In this document: piece after piece, positions 7,365-15,258 of the stretch
Numbering within the stretch: position 1 is the stretch's first letter
Layout: each line of letters opens with the position of its first letter
From: Nitrospirae bacterium MYbinv3
GTDB lineage: Bacteria; Nitrospirota; Thermodesulfovibrionia; Thermodesulfovibrionales; Magnetobacteriaceae
Assembly: GCA_002753395.1 (NCBI GenBank)
Contig: PEAB01000032.1
Span: forward strand, 1 to 36,094
Length of the DNA stretch: 36,094 nucleotides
Direction of reading: 5' to 3'
The notes under the pieces: generated by a model
Seen by the model: the letters and a program-made list of their open reading frames with translations, nothing else
The model's database searches: none
What the model was told of the DNA's origin: nothing
Program-made: the position numbers and the translations under genes

Positions 7365-7627
7365 ATCTAAAATTTGTAGAAAATGTAAAGGCTGATATTA
7401 CCTCAGATATAGTATACATGATGTGTCCGATGCACTTATTGAAGTTAGAGGAACATATGAAGGAGTTGGATAGCGGGCAGGTCTTAGAGCTGTTGACCGA
7501 TTACGACGGTGCGTTAGAGGATATACCGGCTTGGTGGTTAAAGACCGGTAACGAATTCATAGGCATAGATGAGGCTGAGGATTATTATAAAATCTATATA
7601 AAAAAAGCGCGTAAAACTGTGAGTTAG
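7361..7627 (+). CDS. TusA/SirA-family sulfur carrier-like protein
   Basis: This 88-residue protein matches the TusA fold and length: the active-cysteine region CPMHLLKLEEHMKELDSGQVLELLTD (Cys22), then DIPAWWLKTGNEFIGI and a final strand YYKIYIKK. TusA passes persulfide sulfur between proteins. The usual CPxP motif is CPMH here: the second proline is replaced by His25 while the cysteine is kept. ATG overlaps the iscR stop (ATGA), and iscS follows after 17 bp, so translational coupling is likely. A TusA-like gene directly between iscR and iscS suggests it donates or receives sulfur for Fe-S assembly in this operon; that role is inferred. Confidence 0.8.
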   Translation: MNLKFVENVKADITSDIVYMMCPMHLLKLEEHMKELDSGQVLELLTDYDGALEDIPAWWLKTGNEFIGIDEAEDYYKIYIKKARKTVS

Positions 7628-7644
7628 CACGTGGAGGTATTGTT

Positions 7645-8829
7645 ATGAGATATTTCGATCATGTGGCGACCAATCCCCTTCTACCGGAGGTGCTGGATGC
7701 TATGATGCCGTATTTCAAGGAGCAATTTGGTAATCCCTTAAGCCCTTATGATTTGGGCATTGCTGCAAAAATGGCCATTGATGACGCAAGACAGAGGGTT
7801 GCGGAACTTATCAACGCAAAGGCTGGCGAGATCGCATTTACATCCAGTGGCGCTGAGGCAAACAATTTCGCCTTAAAGGGCGTGGCCCTGGCAAAACAAC
7901 AGTCCGGTAATCATATTATAACGTCAAAGGCCGAACACCACTCCATACTTAACACAGCAAGGTCGTTGGAAAAACTTGGTTTTGTTGTAACCTACATCCC
8001 TGTGGATAAGGAGGGCCTGGTAGACCCAAAAGACGTTGAAAAAGCTATAACGAAAGACACAACCATTATCTCCTGTGCACATGCCTCAAGCGAGGTTGGT
8101 ACTATAGAGCCGATCAAGGAGATAGCTGCAATTGCAAAAGCGCACAAGGTGACGTTTCACGTCGACAGCGTTGCAGCTGTGGGTGCAATCCCTGTCGATG
8201 TGGCTGAGCTTGGTGTTGACCTCTTGAGCATGGCTGCACACCAGTTTTATGGCCCCAAGGGTGCAGGTGCATTGTACATCAGAGGTGGTCAACGGATAGT
8301 GCCGCTTATCTACGGAGGAATTCAGGAAAACGGCCGGCGGGCCGGTACGGAGAACGTCCCCGCCATAGTTGGTATGGGTAAGGCGGCAGAGCTCGCCAAG
8401 CGAGATCTGACTAGCCGCATGGAACACGTCAGGAAGCTCAGGGACAAGATTATAGATGGCATTGGAAGGGTTGAGAACGTGCATCTGACTGGACATCCGC
8501 AGAACAGGCTCCCCGGTCATGCCAGCTTTGTCGTTGAGTACATAGAGGGTGAGGGAATGCTCTTGATGCTTCAGGCACAGGAGATAGTTGCGGCAAGTGG
8601 GTCAGCGTGTACGTCAAAGGCGCTTAAGGCCTCGCCGGTGCTGACCGCTATGGGTGTTCCATCGAGCATGGCGCACGGTTCGATAGTCTTTTCGTTGGGA
8701 ATTGCCAACACGGAAGAGGACGTTGATGCGTTAATCGAGGAGCTGCCTAAGATAATAAGGAGATTGAGAGAGATATCACCTTTTGGAAAAGGCGGTTGGG
8801 GAAAGTTAGAGCCGGAGGTAGAACATTAA
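7645..8829 (+). CDS. iscS: IscS/NifS-like protein lacking the PLP lysine
   Basis: The 394-residue protein aligns along its whole length with group I cysteine desulfurases: FGNPLSPYDLG, FTSSGAEANN, EHHSIL (His98), FHVDS (Asp174), FYGPKGAGALYIR, GRRAGTENVPAIVG (Arg232) and the catalytic loop SGSACTSKALKAS (Cys322). However, the residue before FYGPKG, the Lys that normally forms the PLP Schiff base, is Gln200 (codon CAG). The usual NNE is SSE (148-150), and the Gln that follows the PLP Asp by three is Ala177. Three PLP contacts are therefore gone while the mobile cysteine remains. Archaeoglobus fulgidus IscS similarly lacks the Lys (an Asp) and is reported not to work as a normal PLP desulfurase. 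An extra 14-residue tail follows SPF. It may be a scaffold, a cysteine ligand donor or a persulfide relay for IscU rather than a desulfurase. RBS GGAGG precedes ATG. Confidence 0.88.
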   Translation: MRYFDHVATNPLLPEVLDAMMPYFKEQFGNPLSPYDLGIAAKMAIDDARQRVAELINAKAGEIAFTSSGAEANNFALKGVALAKQQSGNHIITSKAEHHSILNTARSLEKLGFVVTYIPVDKEGLVDPKDVEKAITKDTTIISCAHASSEVGTIEPIKEIAAIAKAHKVTFHVDSVAAVGAIPVDVAELGVDLLSMAAHQFYGPKGAGALYIRGGQRIVPLIYGGIQENGRRAGTENVPAIVGMGKAAELAKRDLTSRMEHVRKLRDKIIDGIGRVENVHLTGHPQNRLPGHASFVVEYIEGEGMLLMLQAQEIVAASGSACTSKALKASPVLTAMGVPSSMAHGSIVFSLGIANTEEDVDALIEELPKIIRRLREISPFGKGGWGKLEPEVEH

Positions 8830-8885
8830 ACGGCGACTTTTTCCTGTATAGTAAGATTAAGATAAAGTTTCAGTGGAGGTGAATT

Positions 8886-9299
8886 ATGTATAGCAAGAAG
8901 TTGATGGATCATTTTACTAATCCACGTAATGTTGGTGAGATACCTGACGCCGATGGTGTAGGCATGGAGGGCAATCCCACGTGCGGGGATGCTATGAAGT
9001 TGTTTATTAAGGTGGAAAACGACAAGATTGTGGATGCCAAGTTTCAGACGTTTGGATGCGGCGCGGCCATAGCGGTATCAAGCATGATAACGGAGATGGC
9101 CAAGGGCAAGACGCTTGCCGAGGCCCTGTCAATAACGAAGGAGTCTGTGGCTGATGCCTTGGATGGTCTGCCCCCACAGAAGATGCACTGTTCAAACCTT
9201 GGTGCAGATGCGCTTAGGAAGGCCATCGAGGACTACAGGAGCAAGCACTCTGGCGTTGCTGGTGAAGCAGGTGGAAATAGTTGTTATTGTGGGGCTTGA
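8886..9299 (+). CDS. iscU: Fe-S cluster scaffold protein IscU
   Basis: The 137-residue protein is a complete IscU. Cluster ligands are present: Cys33 with Asp35 (NPTCGD), Cys58 (FQTFGCGAA), His101-Cys102 (QKMHCSNLGADALR). The wording resembles A. fulgidus IscU. The C-terminal tail SCYCGA adds two cysteines (133, 135) that classical IscU lacks. The start ATG has the strong RBS GGAGGTG. It lies 56 bp after iscS and is the last gene of the operon; the tRNA-Ser promoter overlaps its stop codon. It assembles [2Fe-2S]/[4Fe-4S] clusters for transfer to apoproteins. Confidence 0.92.
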   Translation: MYSKKLMDHFTNPRNVGEIPDADGVGMEGNPTCGDAMKLFIKVENDKIVDAKFQTFGCGAAIAVSSMITEMAKGKTLAEALSITKESVADALDGLPPQKMHCSNLGADALRKAIEDYRSKHSGVAGEAGGNSCYCGA

Positions 9300-9325
9300 C
9301 CTTTCTCTATGACCTTTGCTAATAT
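9296..9325 (+). promoter_or_regulatory. tRNA-Ser promoter
   Basis: TTGACC (9296-9301), 18 bp spacer, TAATAT (9320-9325). The -35 box overlaps the iscU stop codon and the predicted start lies about 12 bp before the mature tRNA. Confidence 0.55.
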
Positions 9326-9343
9326 ACATAGTCAACAAATAGT

Positions 9344-9432
9344 GGAGAGGTGGCCGAGAGGTCGAAGGCAGCCGCCTGCTAAGCGGTTGAGGGGGTCAAA
9401 CCCCTCCCAGGGTTCGAATCCCTGCCTCTCCG
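9344..9432 (+). tRNA. tRNA-Ser (anticodon GCU)
   Basis: The acceptor arm GGAGAGG pairs with CCTCTCC and is followed by discriminator G. The D-arm region is TGGCCGAGAGGTCGAAGGC, the anticodon loop is CTGCTAA (anticodon GCT), the long variable arm (TTGAGGGGGTCAAACCCCTCC) marks a class II tRNA and the T-arm is AGGGTTCGAATCCCT. CCA is not encoded. It reads AGC/AGU codons. Confidence 0.96.
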
Positions 9433-9469
9433 CTCTAACCCCTTAGCAATAAATAAGGCGATAAAGAAA

Positions 9470-9493
9470 GAAGGGGGGCGCCCGGCACCCCTT
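9470..9493 (+). terminator. Possible hairpin between tRNA-Ser and priA
   Basis: GAAGGGG and CCCCTTC arms enclose a short GC-rich loop immediately before the priA ATG (9497). There is no T-run, so this may be a weak terminator or a structure covering the priA start, which has no other clear ribosome binding site. Confidence 0.35.
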
Positions 9494-9496
9494 CAG

Positions 9497-11458
9497 ATGT
9501 TTTTGATAGAAGTTCTATTTCCACAGTACCTCATGCCTCTTACGTACATATGTCCTGAGCACCTGCGTCAAAGGGCGCTCAAGGGTATGGTTGTCACAGC
9601 GCCAATCAGGGGCAATACGAAGGAAGGTATTATCCTTGATTACAGTCAGCCTGATGTTGAAAGAGCTTACAAGTTAAGAGAAATAACGGATGTGTACGAC
9701 GATACACCACTTATGTCTGAGGTACACCTTAAGCTGCTTGAATGGATCGGACAGTACTACCATGCACGCCCCGGCCTTGTCCTAAAGTCGATGATCCCCG
9801 ACCTGCAAACCGTAATCAACGCTGACGCTCCGAAACGGGCTGCAAGGTCTACAAAGCCCATCGCTGCAGTCGATAGACAAGCTGCATCAAACGCTGGGCA
9901 CTGTCTTCCTCCTCTGGATGAAATAGAGGTAACACAGGAGACCTTAAAACCTGTCGAGGACGCCATGAAAAAAAATGTATTCTCGGTGCACCTCCTGCAC
10001 ACACCGTCATACGCTTATGGCATAAAGTATATGTTAGAGGCTGTTAGATTGACCGGCAGCGCCATAGTGCTATGCCCTGAGATAGATGGGTTAAAGGCCA
10101 TTACTGAAAGCCTTTCCGATGCAGTTGGAGGCGATATTTGCCTCATTCACAGTTCACTGCCACATGGCAGACGCAATAATAACTACAGGGCAATAGTGGA
10201 TGGTTCAATCAAGTTTGTGGCAGGCACTATGTCTGCGATACTTGCACCTTTAAAAAGACCATCTCTCATAGTGGTCTTAGAGGAACACAGCTCGCACTAT
10301 AAGGCTGAGAGGTCACCCCGATATCATGCTCGCGACGTGGCCGTCAAGCGGGGGCTTTTGGAGGAAACTACCGTATTGCTCATCTCAACCTGCCCATCGG
10401 TGTCCTCCTACTACAACGCATTGACCGGTAGGTACAAATTAATACATCCTCCTGTTACGTATCCAAGGCCATCCATAAGACTGATAAAGACGCGGCAACC
10501 GGTATCTTACAGGGTGCTCAAGCACCTCAGAAAGGGTACAAACCTCGTATACGTAAACAAAAAGGGCTACTCTACGCCTGTCTGCTCGGACTGCGGCTAT
10601 TTTTACACGTGTCCCAGATGCAAACCCATAGCGGCAACTGTACCCCCACACCCCCTCGTCCTTTACAACGAGGACAACGTTGCCGGCGGTGCAAACAGGT
10701 TTTTGTTCTGCAACAGGTGCGGTTATCGAACCTCGCCGTCCGTCTCTTGTCCAGAATGCGATGGATATAACTTTACATTGATAGGCAGCGGCACACAACG
10801 TATAGAAGAACTCCTGAGTCAAAAACTAAACACAACGGCAGTGCGTATAGACAGCGATATCATAAAAGGACAGCAAAAGACGGCTAAGGCGCTTGCCAAA
10901 ATGGCGGATGCTACCGTTGTTGTTGCAACCAGTGTATTGTTAAAACCACTGCATCTGCACAAGCGCTTCAAGAGCATAACCCTCGTCAATCCCGACGTGT
11001 TCCTAACCATGCCTCATTATCAGGCGATGGAGAGACTGTTCCAAGACGTCTTTAGCCTCTCTGAGATGGCCAGGGAGTTTATCTTTATACAAACCGCAAT
11101 GCCAGATAATCCAATCTATGAATTTATGAAAAACTACAACTACGAGGGGTTTGTCATACACGAACTAAAGAATAGAAAGGAGCTGTCCTATCCTCCATTT
11201 TCAAGGATGGCTATTGTCAACGTTATATGTAGCGTTAAATCATCACTCAACGCAATCCGCCCTGTGGTAGAGCCCTTTGGATACGTTGAGTTTAAGCCCT
11301 CAATAAGTGGATATGATAGTGGCATACATGTGAGTCTGAGAGCAAGAGGCAAAGTGGAGCTAAACCTCACAATCAGTAGACTTCAGAAGATGATAAATGA
11401 CACCGGTATAAAGGACGTTAGGTTAGATGTTGACGTTGACCCTGTTGCGTTTTTTTAA
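9497..11458 (+). CDS. priA: PriA-like primosomal protein N' with degenerate helicase motifs
   Basis: The 653-residue protein follows the PriA layout: an N-terminal 3'-DNA-binding domain (1-105), helicase core (about 145-520), zinc region with eight cysteines (C363, C366, C372, C375, C405, C408, C418, C421) and C-terminal domain. Key ATPase motifs are destroyed. The Walker A segment normally GVTGSGKTE reads HTPSYAYGI after the conserved LL (167). The DEEH box is LEEH (261). GTRSA is GTMSA. The region corresponding to QVAGRAGR reads DVFSLSEMAR. Conserved shells around them (PRYHARDVAV, GSGTQRIEELL, SYPPFSRMA) remain. Loss of helicase residues while keeping DNA and zinc domains is known for actinobacterial PriA, thought to be non-helicase. 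It may still load the replication restart machinery. The 3' end overlaps convergent ribF by 36 bp. Confidence 0.85.
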   Translation: MFLIEVLFPQYLMPLTYICPEHLRQRALKGMVVTAPIRGNTKEGIILDYSQPDVERAYKLREITDVYDDTPLMSEVHLKLLEWIGQYYHARPGLVLKSMIPDLQTVINADAPKRAARSTKPIAAVDRQAASNAGHCLPPLDEIEVTQETLKPVEDAMKKNVFSVHLLHTPSYAYGIKYMLEAVRLTGSAIVLCPEIDGLKAITESLSDAVGGDICLIHSSLPHGRRNNNYRAIVDGSIKFVAGTMSAILAPLKRPSLIVVLEEHSSHYKAERSPRYHARDVAVKRGLLEETTVLLISTCPSVSSYYNALTGRYKLIHPPVTYPRPSIRLIKTRQPVSYRVLKHLRKGTNLVYVNKKGYSTPVCSDCGYFYTCPRCKPIAATVPPHPLVLYNEDNVAGGANRFLFCNRCGYRTSPSVSCPECDGYNFTLIGSGTQRIEELLSQKLNTTAVRIDSDIIKGQQKTAKALAKMADATVVVATSVLLKPLHLHKRFKSITLVNPDVFLTMPHYQAMERLFQDVFSLSEMAREFIFIQTAMPDNPIYEFMKNYNYEGFVIHELKNRKELSYPPFSRMAIVNVICSVKSSLNAIRPVVEPFGYVEFKPSISGYDSGIHVSLRARGKVELNLTISRLQKMINDTGIKDVRLDVDVDPVAFF

Positions 11459-12433
11459 GAACTCTTTGGTTTGAAGGATGTCGCTGTTTATCTGGGCTTT
11501 GAGCGTCTCCACCGATGGAAATGCCATCTCATCCCTCAACCGCTTGATGAAGTACGTTCTGAGAACGCTGCCAAGGAGGTCGCCGCTGTAGTCAAACAGG
11601 TGTACCTCGCAAGAAAGCTCGTTGTTGCCAAAGGTTGGATTTAGGCCAACGTTTGCCACACCCTCAAATTTATTTGTAAGACCTTCCACTCCCACTTGTT
11701 TCAAGTGGTGAGGATCCTCTACTGAACTGCCCCCCCCATCTATCTCGACCCTGACGACGTAGACACCAGTGCTTGGTAGAAACTCATCGGCGCAGCAGAG
11801 GTTTGCAGTTGGGATGCCGAGGTGTTTGCTACCCCTGCCCTTTCCTTTGACTACAATACCCTCTATAAAGTATGGTCTGTCCAAGAGTCTGTTTGTATCT
11901 GCTATATCGCCCTTAAGCAGGAGTTCCCTGATCCGGCTGCTGCTAACAACAAGACCGTCTCTTCTGACACTGCGCACTACATTAAACGCAAAACCGAAGC
12001 GTTTACTCAGCTTGCGAAAGTTGTCAGTAGTGCCCTCCTTCCCCTTGCCGAAGCGAAACCCGTGGCCAACTATTACGTGAGCAACTCCGATCCTGTCAAC
12101 GAGTATCTGTTTTACAAATTCTTCCGGTGACAGGGAAGCAAACTCCTTGTTAAATGCAATACAAATGAGAACATCAACGCCTGAGTTTTCAATCAGTCTG
12201 GACTTGATATCAAACGGGGTAAGGAACTTCATCTGTATGTGCGGGTTGGTGATTACCGCCGGATGCGGGTCGAAGGTCATTACGATTGCCGTACCCCTTA
12301 CGCCATGCGCCGCTTGTACAACCTCAGAGAATATCTTCTGGTGTCCCAAGTGTACTCCATCGAAGTTACCAAGCGTTATCACCGGTCTTTCGTACTTCCT
12401 TATTATGTAATCTAAACCTCTAACGAGTTCCAA
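11423..12433 (-). CDS. ribF: Bifunctional riboflavin kinase / FAD synthetase
   Basis: The 336-residue protein makes FMN and then FAD from riboflavin. The N-terminal adenylyltransferase has ITLGNFDGVHLGHQKIF (GxFDGxHxGH), FDPHPAV and the SSSRIRELL motif. The C-terminal riboflavin kinase has KGKGRGSKHLGIPTANL and the NPTFG motif. Typical lengths are 305-330; the slight excess lies in an insert after VEIDGGGSS. The start appears to be TTG 12433 with AAGG a few bases upstream. It is convergent with priA. Confidence 0.92.
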   Translation of the reverse strand: MELVRGLDYIIRKYERPVITLGNFDGVHLGHQKIFSEVVQAAHGVRGTAIVMTFDPHPAVITNPHIQMKFLTPFDIKSRLIENSGVDVLICIAFNKEFASLSPEEFVKQILVDRIGVAHVIVGHGFRFGKGKEGTTDNFRKLSKRFGFAFNVVRSVRRDGLVVSSSRIRELLLKGDIADTNRLLDRPYFIEGIVVKGKGRGSKHLGIPTANLCCADEFLPSTGVYVVRVEIDGGGSSVEDPHHLKQVGVEGLTNKFEGVANVGLNPTFGNNELSCEVHLFDYSGDLLGSVLRTYFIKRLRDEMAFPSVETLKAQINSDILQTKEFLKKRNRVNVNI

Positions 12434-12484
12434 ACCGTATACCTTAACTTATATATTAACATGCAAGGGTAATTATTAAAAGGG

Positions 12485-12498
12485 GGGTGCATAAGAAA
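12485..12498 (+). repeat. Solo terminal repeat of the GGGTGCATAAGAAA element
   Basis: A perfect 14-base GGGTGCATAAGAAA lies at 12485-12498, immediately before the truncated 3' end of the IS110 remnant. No partner end is found nearby, so the element body was lost or was replaced by the IS110 sequence. Confidence 0.6.
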
Positions 12499-12499
12499 T

Positions 12500-12860
12500 T
12501 CATCTGAACTTGCCGCTATCTTGATTATATGGCGCTACTCTGATAAGAGCGGCAATCTCTTTGCGGTTGAGAACTCCTAGCTCTGGCAGATCACATAAGA
12601 TTGTAGCTGAAAGCACAGGACCTACTCCAGGAACATTTCGCAAAAGCTCATATTTTGGCTTCCAGACAGAACTGCTTTCTATAAGAGTTTTCATATCCTT
12701 ATCGTTTTCACTAAGCCTCTTTTTAAGCCATTCTATATGCTCTATAATACTGTTTTTAACTCGTTGGTTAGCTTTATTTAGACGATTCTTTTCCTCTGTC
12801 ATCATTCCAACAATCTGCAACATCCTTCGATACATCGATACCTACAAAACATCTTTCCAT
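12500..12860 (-). pseudogene. IS110-family transposase remnant with internal deletion
   Basis: The minus strand encodes MERCFVGIDVSKD (from ATG 12860), the N terminus of the DEDD domain of IS110-family recombinases. It is then joined out of frame, near 12825, to LQIVGMMTEEKNRLNKA and the C-terminal domain LLRNVPGVGPVLSATILCDLPELG...NRKEIAALIRVAPYNQDSGKFR. Roughly 100 middle residues, and the end after the Ser of the catalytic Tnp_IS116 segment, are missing. The right truncation coincides with the solo repeat end at 12485-12498. It is non-functional. Confidence 0.85.
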
Positions 12861-13010
12861 TTCTATAATCTTCCATCCTCGCAGATACGGATTTAAAAAA
12901 TCCAGACAACCGTTCGGGTTGCTTATAGTTATGGTTACAACGCACCTTGCTTGACCACGGGCTACTCTAAAGCCCCAGGGGAAGACGGGCTATTGTATCC
13001 TATTCATTTA
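12861..13010 (-). other. 5' flank of the IS110 remnant, possible former bridge-RNA region
   Basis: The 150 bp upstream of the transposase remnant have no coding frame but contain short inverted repeats (for example GCAACCCGAACGGTTG, read on the minus strand, and GGGGCTTTAGAG near CTCTAAAGCCCC). In IS110-group elements this left end encodes the structured bridge RNA. Whether this decayed copy still carries one cannot be judged without folding and alignment. Confidence 0.3.
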
Positions 13011-13056
13011 TAGAGCCTACGCATAAATTAAATTTGGTTCTGCTGGTCTTGAACTT

Positions 13057-13158
13057 ATGGACAGAGTTAGAGATATCAAAAGCACAGAAAAACTTGAGGA
13101 GTTTAAGAAGCTGATTAAGAAGGTTGATAACATTGATGAGTTGAAGGCGATGCGCTAA
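13057..13158 (+). pseudogene. C-terminal remnant of an Rpn-family nuclease/transposase
   Basis: The 33-residue frame MDRVRDIKSTEKLEEFKKLI followed by KKVDNIDELKAMR resembles the helical C terminus of Rpn (PD-(D/E)XK, formerly transposase_31) proteins. The upstream coding part is absent, so this is a fragment. The assignment rests on a short helical segment and is tentative. Confidence 0.4.
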
Positions 13159-13173
13159 CTCAAGAGTTATCAT

Positions 13174-15048
13174 CTACAATTCAATCCTGAACTGGCAACC
13201 ATCAACGGTATTTGATACCGATATTGCACCTTGCATGTTTTTCTCTATTATAACCTTGGCAATGTATAACCCAAGGCCGGTACCTCTGGTTTTGTCCTTG
13301 GTAGTAAAATATGGATCAAAGATCTTCCCCATTATGTCATTGCTTATACCACCGCCATTATCAGAAATGGTTAACACAACCCTGCCTGTGTTAGTCTCCC
13401 TGTATGATGCTATCTTTACAATTCCATTGTTAACCCGTCGCTCTTCAAAAATATCCCTTATGTTAGTTAAAAGATTTAGAATCACCTGTGAAAGCTCATT
13501 GGTGTAACCATAGACATTAATCATGCCATCAATATTTATATCTACAGTTACACCTCTGCTTTTAAAATAATCAGCCATAAGCAGCAATGTTCTGTTTACA
13601 ACATGTAGAATATTTAAGTGATTCTTTACCTTATCCCTTTCGTAGAATATCTTAAAATCGTCTATAGTATCAGACAAGTACAGAAGTTCCTTCATAATGC
13701 ATTTTGCTGATTTCTCTATATATTGCTCGTCCAACTCATTAAAAATGTAGGCATCCAAAATGTCCTGAACCATTACTCCTATTGCGCACAGAGGCTGCCT
13801 CCACTGGTGGGCAATATTGACTAAAAGCTCGCCCATCGCTATATGACGCGCCTGCTCATACATTAACTGATCTCGGCGTCTGCTCTTTTCAACCTCCTCA
13901 TCTATTCTTTTCTGCAGGTTTACATTTAACTCCCTCAACTCATCCTTATATCGTTTCTTTAAGGTGACATCCTTTAACGTGAATAGAAAATATTCTACCT
14001 CGTTGTCTTTATCTAAAATAGGTACCAGCCCTAAATCCCAGTATGTTGTACCCCACTCAGGGTGATCCGGAAATACAAAAGACCGCTCACTCTTACTGTA
14101 GATATGTTTTCTCCGTTTAACCTCCTCAGCTTCCTCTTTAAAATCGGATGGATACAACTCAAAATGATTACGGCCGATAAACTCAGTAACATCTCTCTGA
14201 CATACCCGTGCGTATGTATCACTTACCCTTATAAAATTAAAATCCTTATCAAGAAGCACAATGCTGTCCAACGTATACTTGAATATTGAGTCCAACAGCC
14301 TTGAATTTCTCATATTTTGTTCGTTTATCTTTACCGCCGCTGCTAATTGTTGTGCAGCGAGTCGATGACGCATCTCATTCTCTATCAATGTCTTACAATA
14401 CTTATCCCTTTCCAGACGTATTCTGCACTCGTTTATCCCAAAAGATAATAGCTCATTCATGTTGATCAACAGATTCTTTTCATCATCATCAAAGGCGTCC
14501 GGCTCTGCTGCATATATATTTAATGCGCCATACACCACCCCATCCTTAATTAAAGGCAAAGCCATGGAAGATGCAAAGCCCCGTTTTAAAGCCTCATCAC
14601 GCCATGGGGTATACTGAGGATCCCTTAGCATGTCTCTACATATAGCCGGTTTGCCTGTACGTATAGCAGTGCCAGTAGGACCGTACCCATAGACATCATT
14701 AGCCCACGATATACGAAGTGATTTTAGGTAACCGTCTTCATATCCAAAATGAGCCTCTGGTTTTACAAGTTTGTCTTCTTCTTGTACAGAATAACCAATC
14801 CATGCTAATCTATAGCCAGCTTTTTCAACAATCACTCGGCATGTTTCTTTAAGCAGCGTCATCTCATCTGTAGACTCAAACAAGACCGTCTGACATTCCC
14901 TAACGGCCGTTAAGGCACGTCTGGCACGATGCAGGGCATATTCTTGACCCCTCGCAATGGCACAGGAGGCTTCTAACTCAGTAATCTGCCTCTTACTCTG
15001 TTGCAATTCATTGTTGAGCTGTTCTATCAGCTTGTCTTTATCATCCAT
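13174..15048 (-). CDS. Cytosolic sensor histidine kinase (GAF-PAS-HisKA-HATPase)
   Basis: The 624-residue protein has an N-terminal coiled coil (1-45), a GAF domain (about 55-215: GYRLAWIGY, GPTGTAIRTGKPAICRDM, SSMALPLIKDG, YGALNIYA), a PAS domain (about 250-365: DSIVLLDKDFNFIRVSDTY), a second coiled coil and the kinase. The phospho-acceptor is His414 in NIAHQWRQPLCAIG, the H-Q-W-R-Q-P type. The HATPase has an N box (ILNLLTNIRDIF), DNGGGI, FTTK and GTGLGLYIAK, all intact. No membrane segment or signal peptide is visible, so it probably senses an intracellular signal. No response regulator gene is adjacent, so it is an orphan kinase. Flanking sequence on both sides is mobile-element debris. 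Confidence 0.88.
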   Translation of the reverse strand: MDDKDKLIEQLNNELQQSKRQITELEASCAIARGQEYALHRARRALTAVRECQTVLFESTDEMTLLKETCRVIVEKAGYRLAWIGYSVQEEDKLVKPEAHFGYEDGYLKSLRISWANDVYGYGPTGTAIRTGKPAICRDMLRDPQYTPWRDEALKRGFASSMALPLIKDGVVYGALNIYAAEPDAFDDDEKNLLINMNELLSFGINECRIRLERDKYCKTLIENEMRHRLAAQQLAAAVKINEQNMRNSRLLDSIFKYTLDSIVLLDKDFNFIRVSDTYARVCQRDVTEFIGRNHFELYPSDFKEEAEEVKRRKHIYSKSERSFVFPDHPEWGTTYWDLGLVPILDKDNEVEYFLFTLKDVTLKKRYKDELRELNVNLQKRIDEEVEKSRRRDQLMYEQARHIAMGELLVNIAHQWRQPLCAIGVMVQDILDAYIFNELDEQYIEKSAKCIMKELLYLSDTIDDFKIFYERDKVKNHLNILHVVNRTLLLMADYFKSRGVTVDINIDGMINVYGYTNELSQVILNLLTNIRDIFEERRVNNGIVKIASYRETNTGRVVLTISDNGGGISNDIMGKIFDPYFTTKDKTRGTGLGLYIAKVIIEKNMQGAISVSNTVDGCQFRIEL

Positions 15049-15147
15049 TGTATTTGATTGTCTATTACGATCTTTATGGTATCAATAAAAATGTCTGAAC
15101 CACGATTTAAAGGATTAGCAGGATTAATTAAAATCTTTGGTAGTCCT

Positions 15148-15205
15148 GCAGAGGTAGTGATATTCAATCCCCCTCCCTTGATGGGAGGGGTTAGGGGTAA
15201 TGCTG
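15148..15205. repeat. Short dispersed repeat shared with 20330-20385
   Basis: The text GCAGAGGTAGTGATATTCAA then CCCCCTCCCTTGAT is nearly repeated at 20330-20375 (CAGAGGTAGTAATATTTAAT, CCCCCTCACTTGAT). It lies downstream of short genes on both occasions. No terminal repeats are evident. Confidence 0.5.
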
Positions 15206-15258
15206 TTGACTTAAGCATTATTGATGTATAGCAAGTAACATCTTTAGCAGCCACGCCT

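Noticed and set aside
8086-8520. A minus-strand ORF inside iscS.
   Set aside because: A shadow frame of a gene with clear family motifs on the plus strand.
7645-8829. The Gln at the PLP-lysine position as a simple sequencing error (AAG to CAG).
   Set aside because: Two other PLP-contact positions (NNE to SSE, Gln to Ala) are changed as well, and a Lys-less IscS with IscU is already known in Archaeoglobus. A read check is still advised.
9469-9496. A strong terminator after tRNA-Ser.
   Set aside because: The hairpin has no T-run and lies against the priA start; only a weak possibility is retained.
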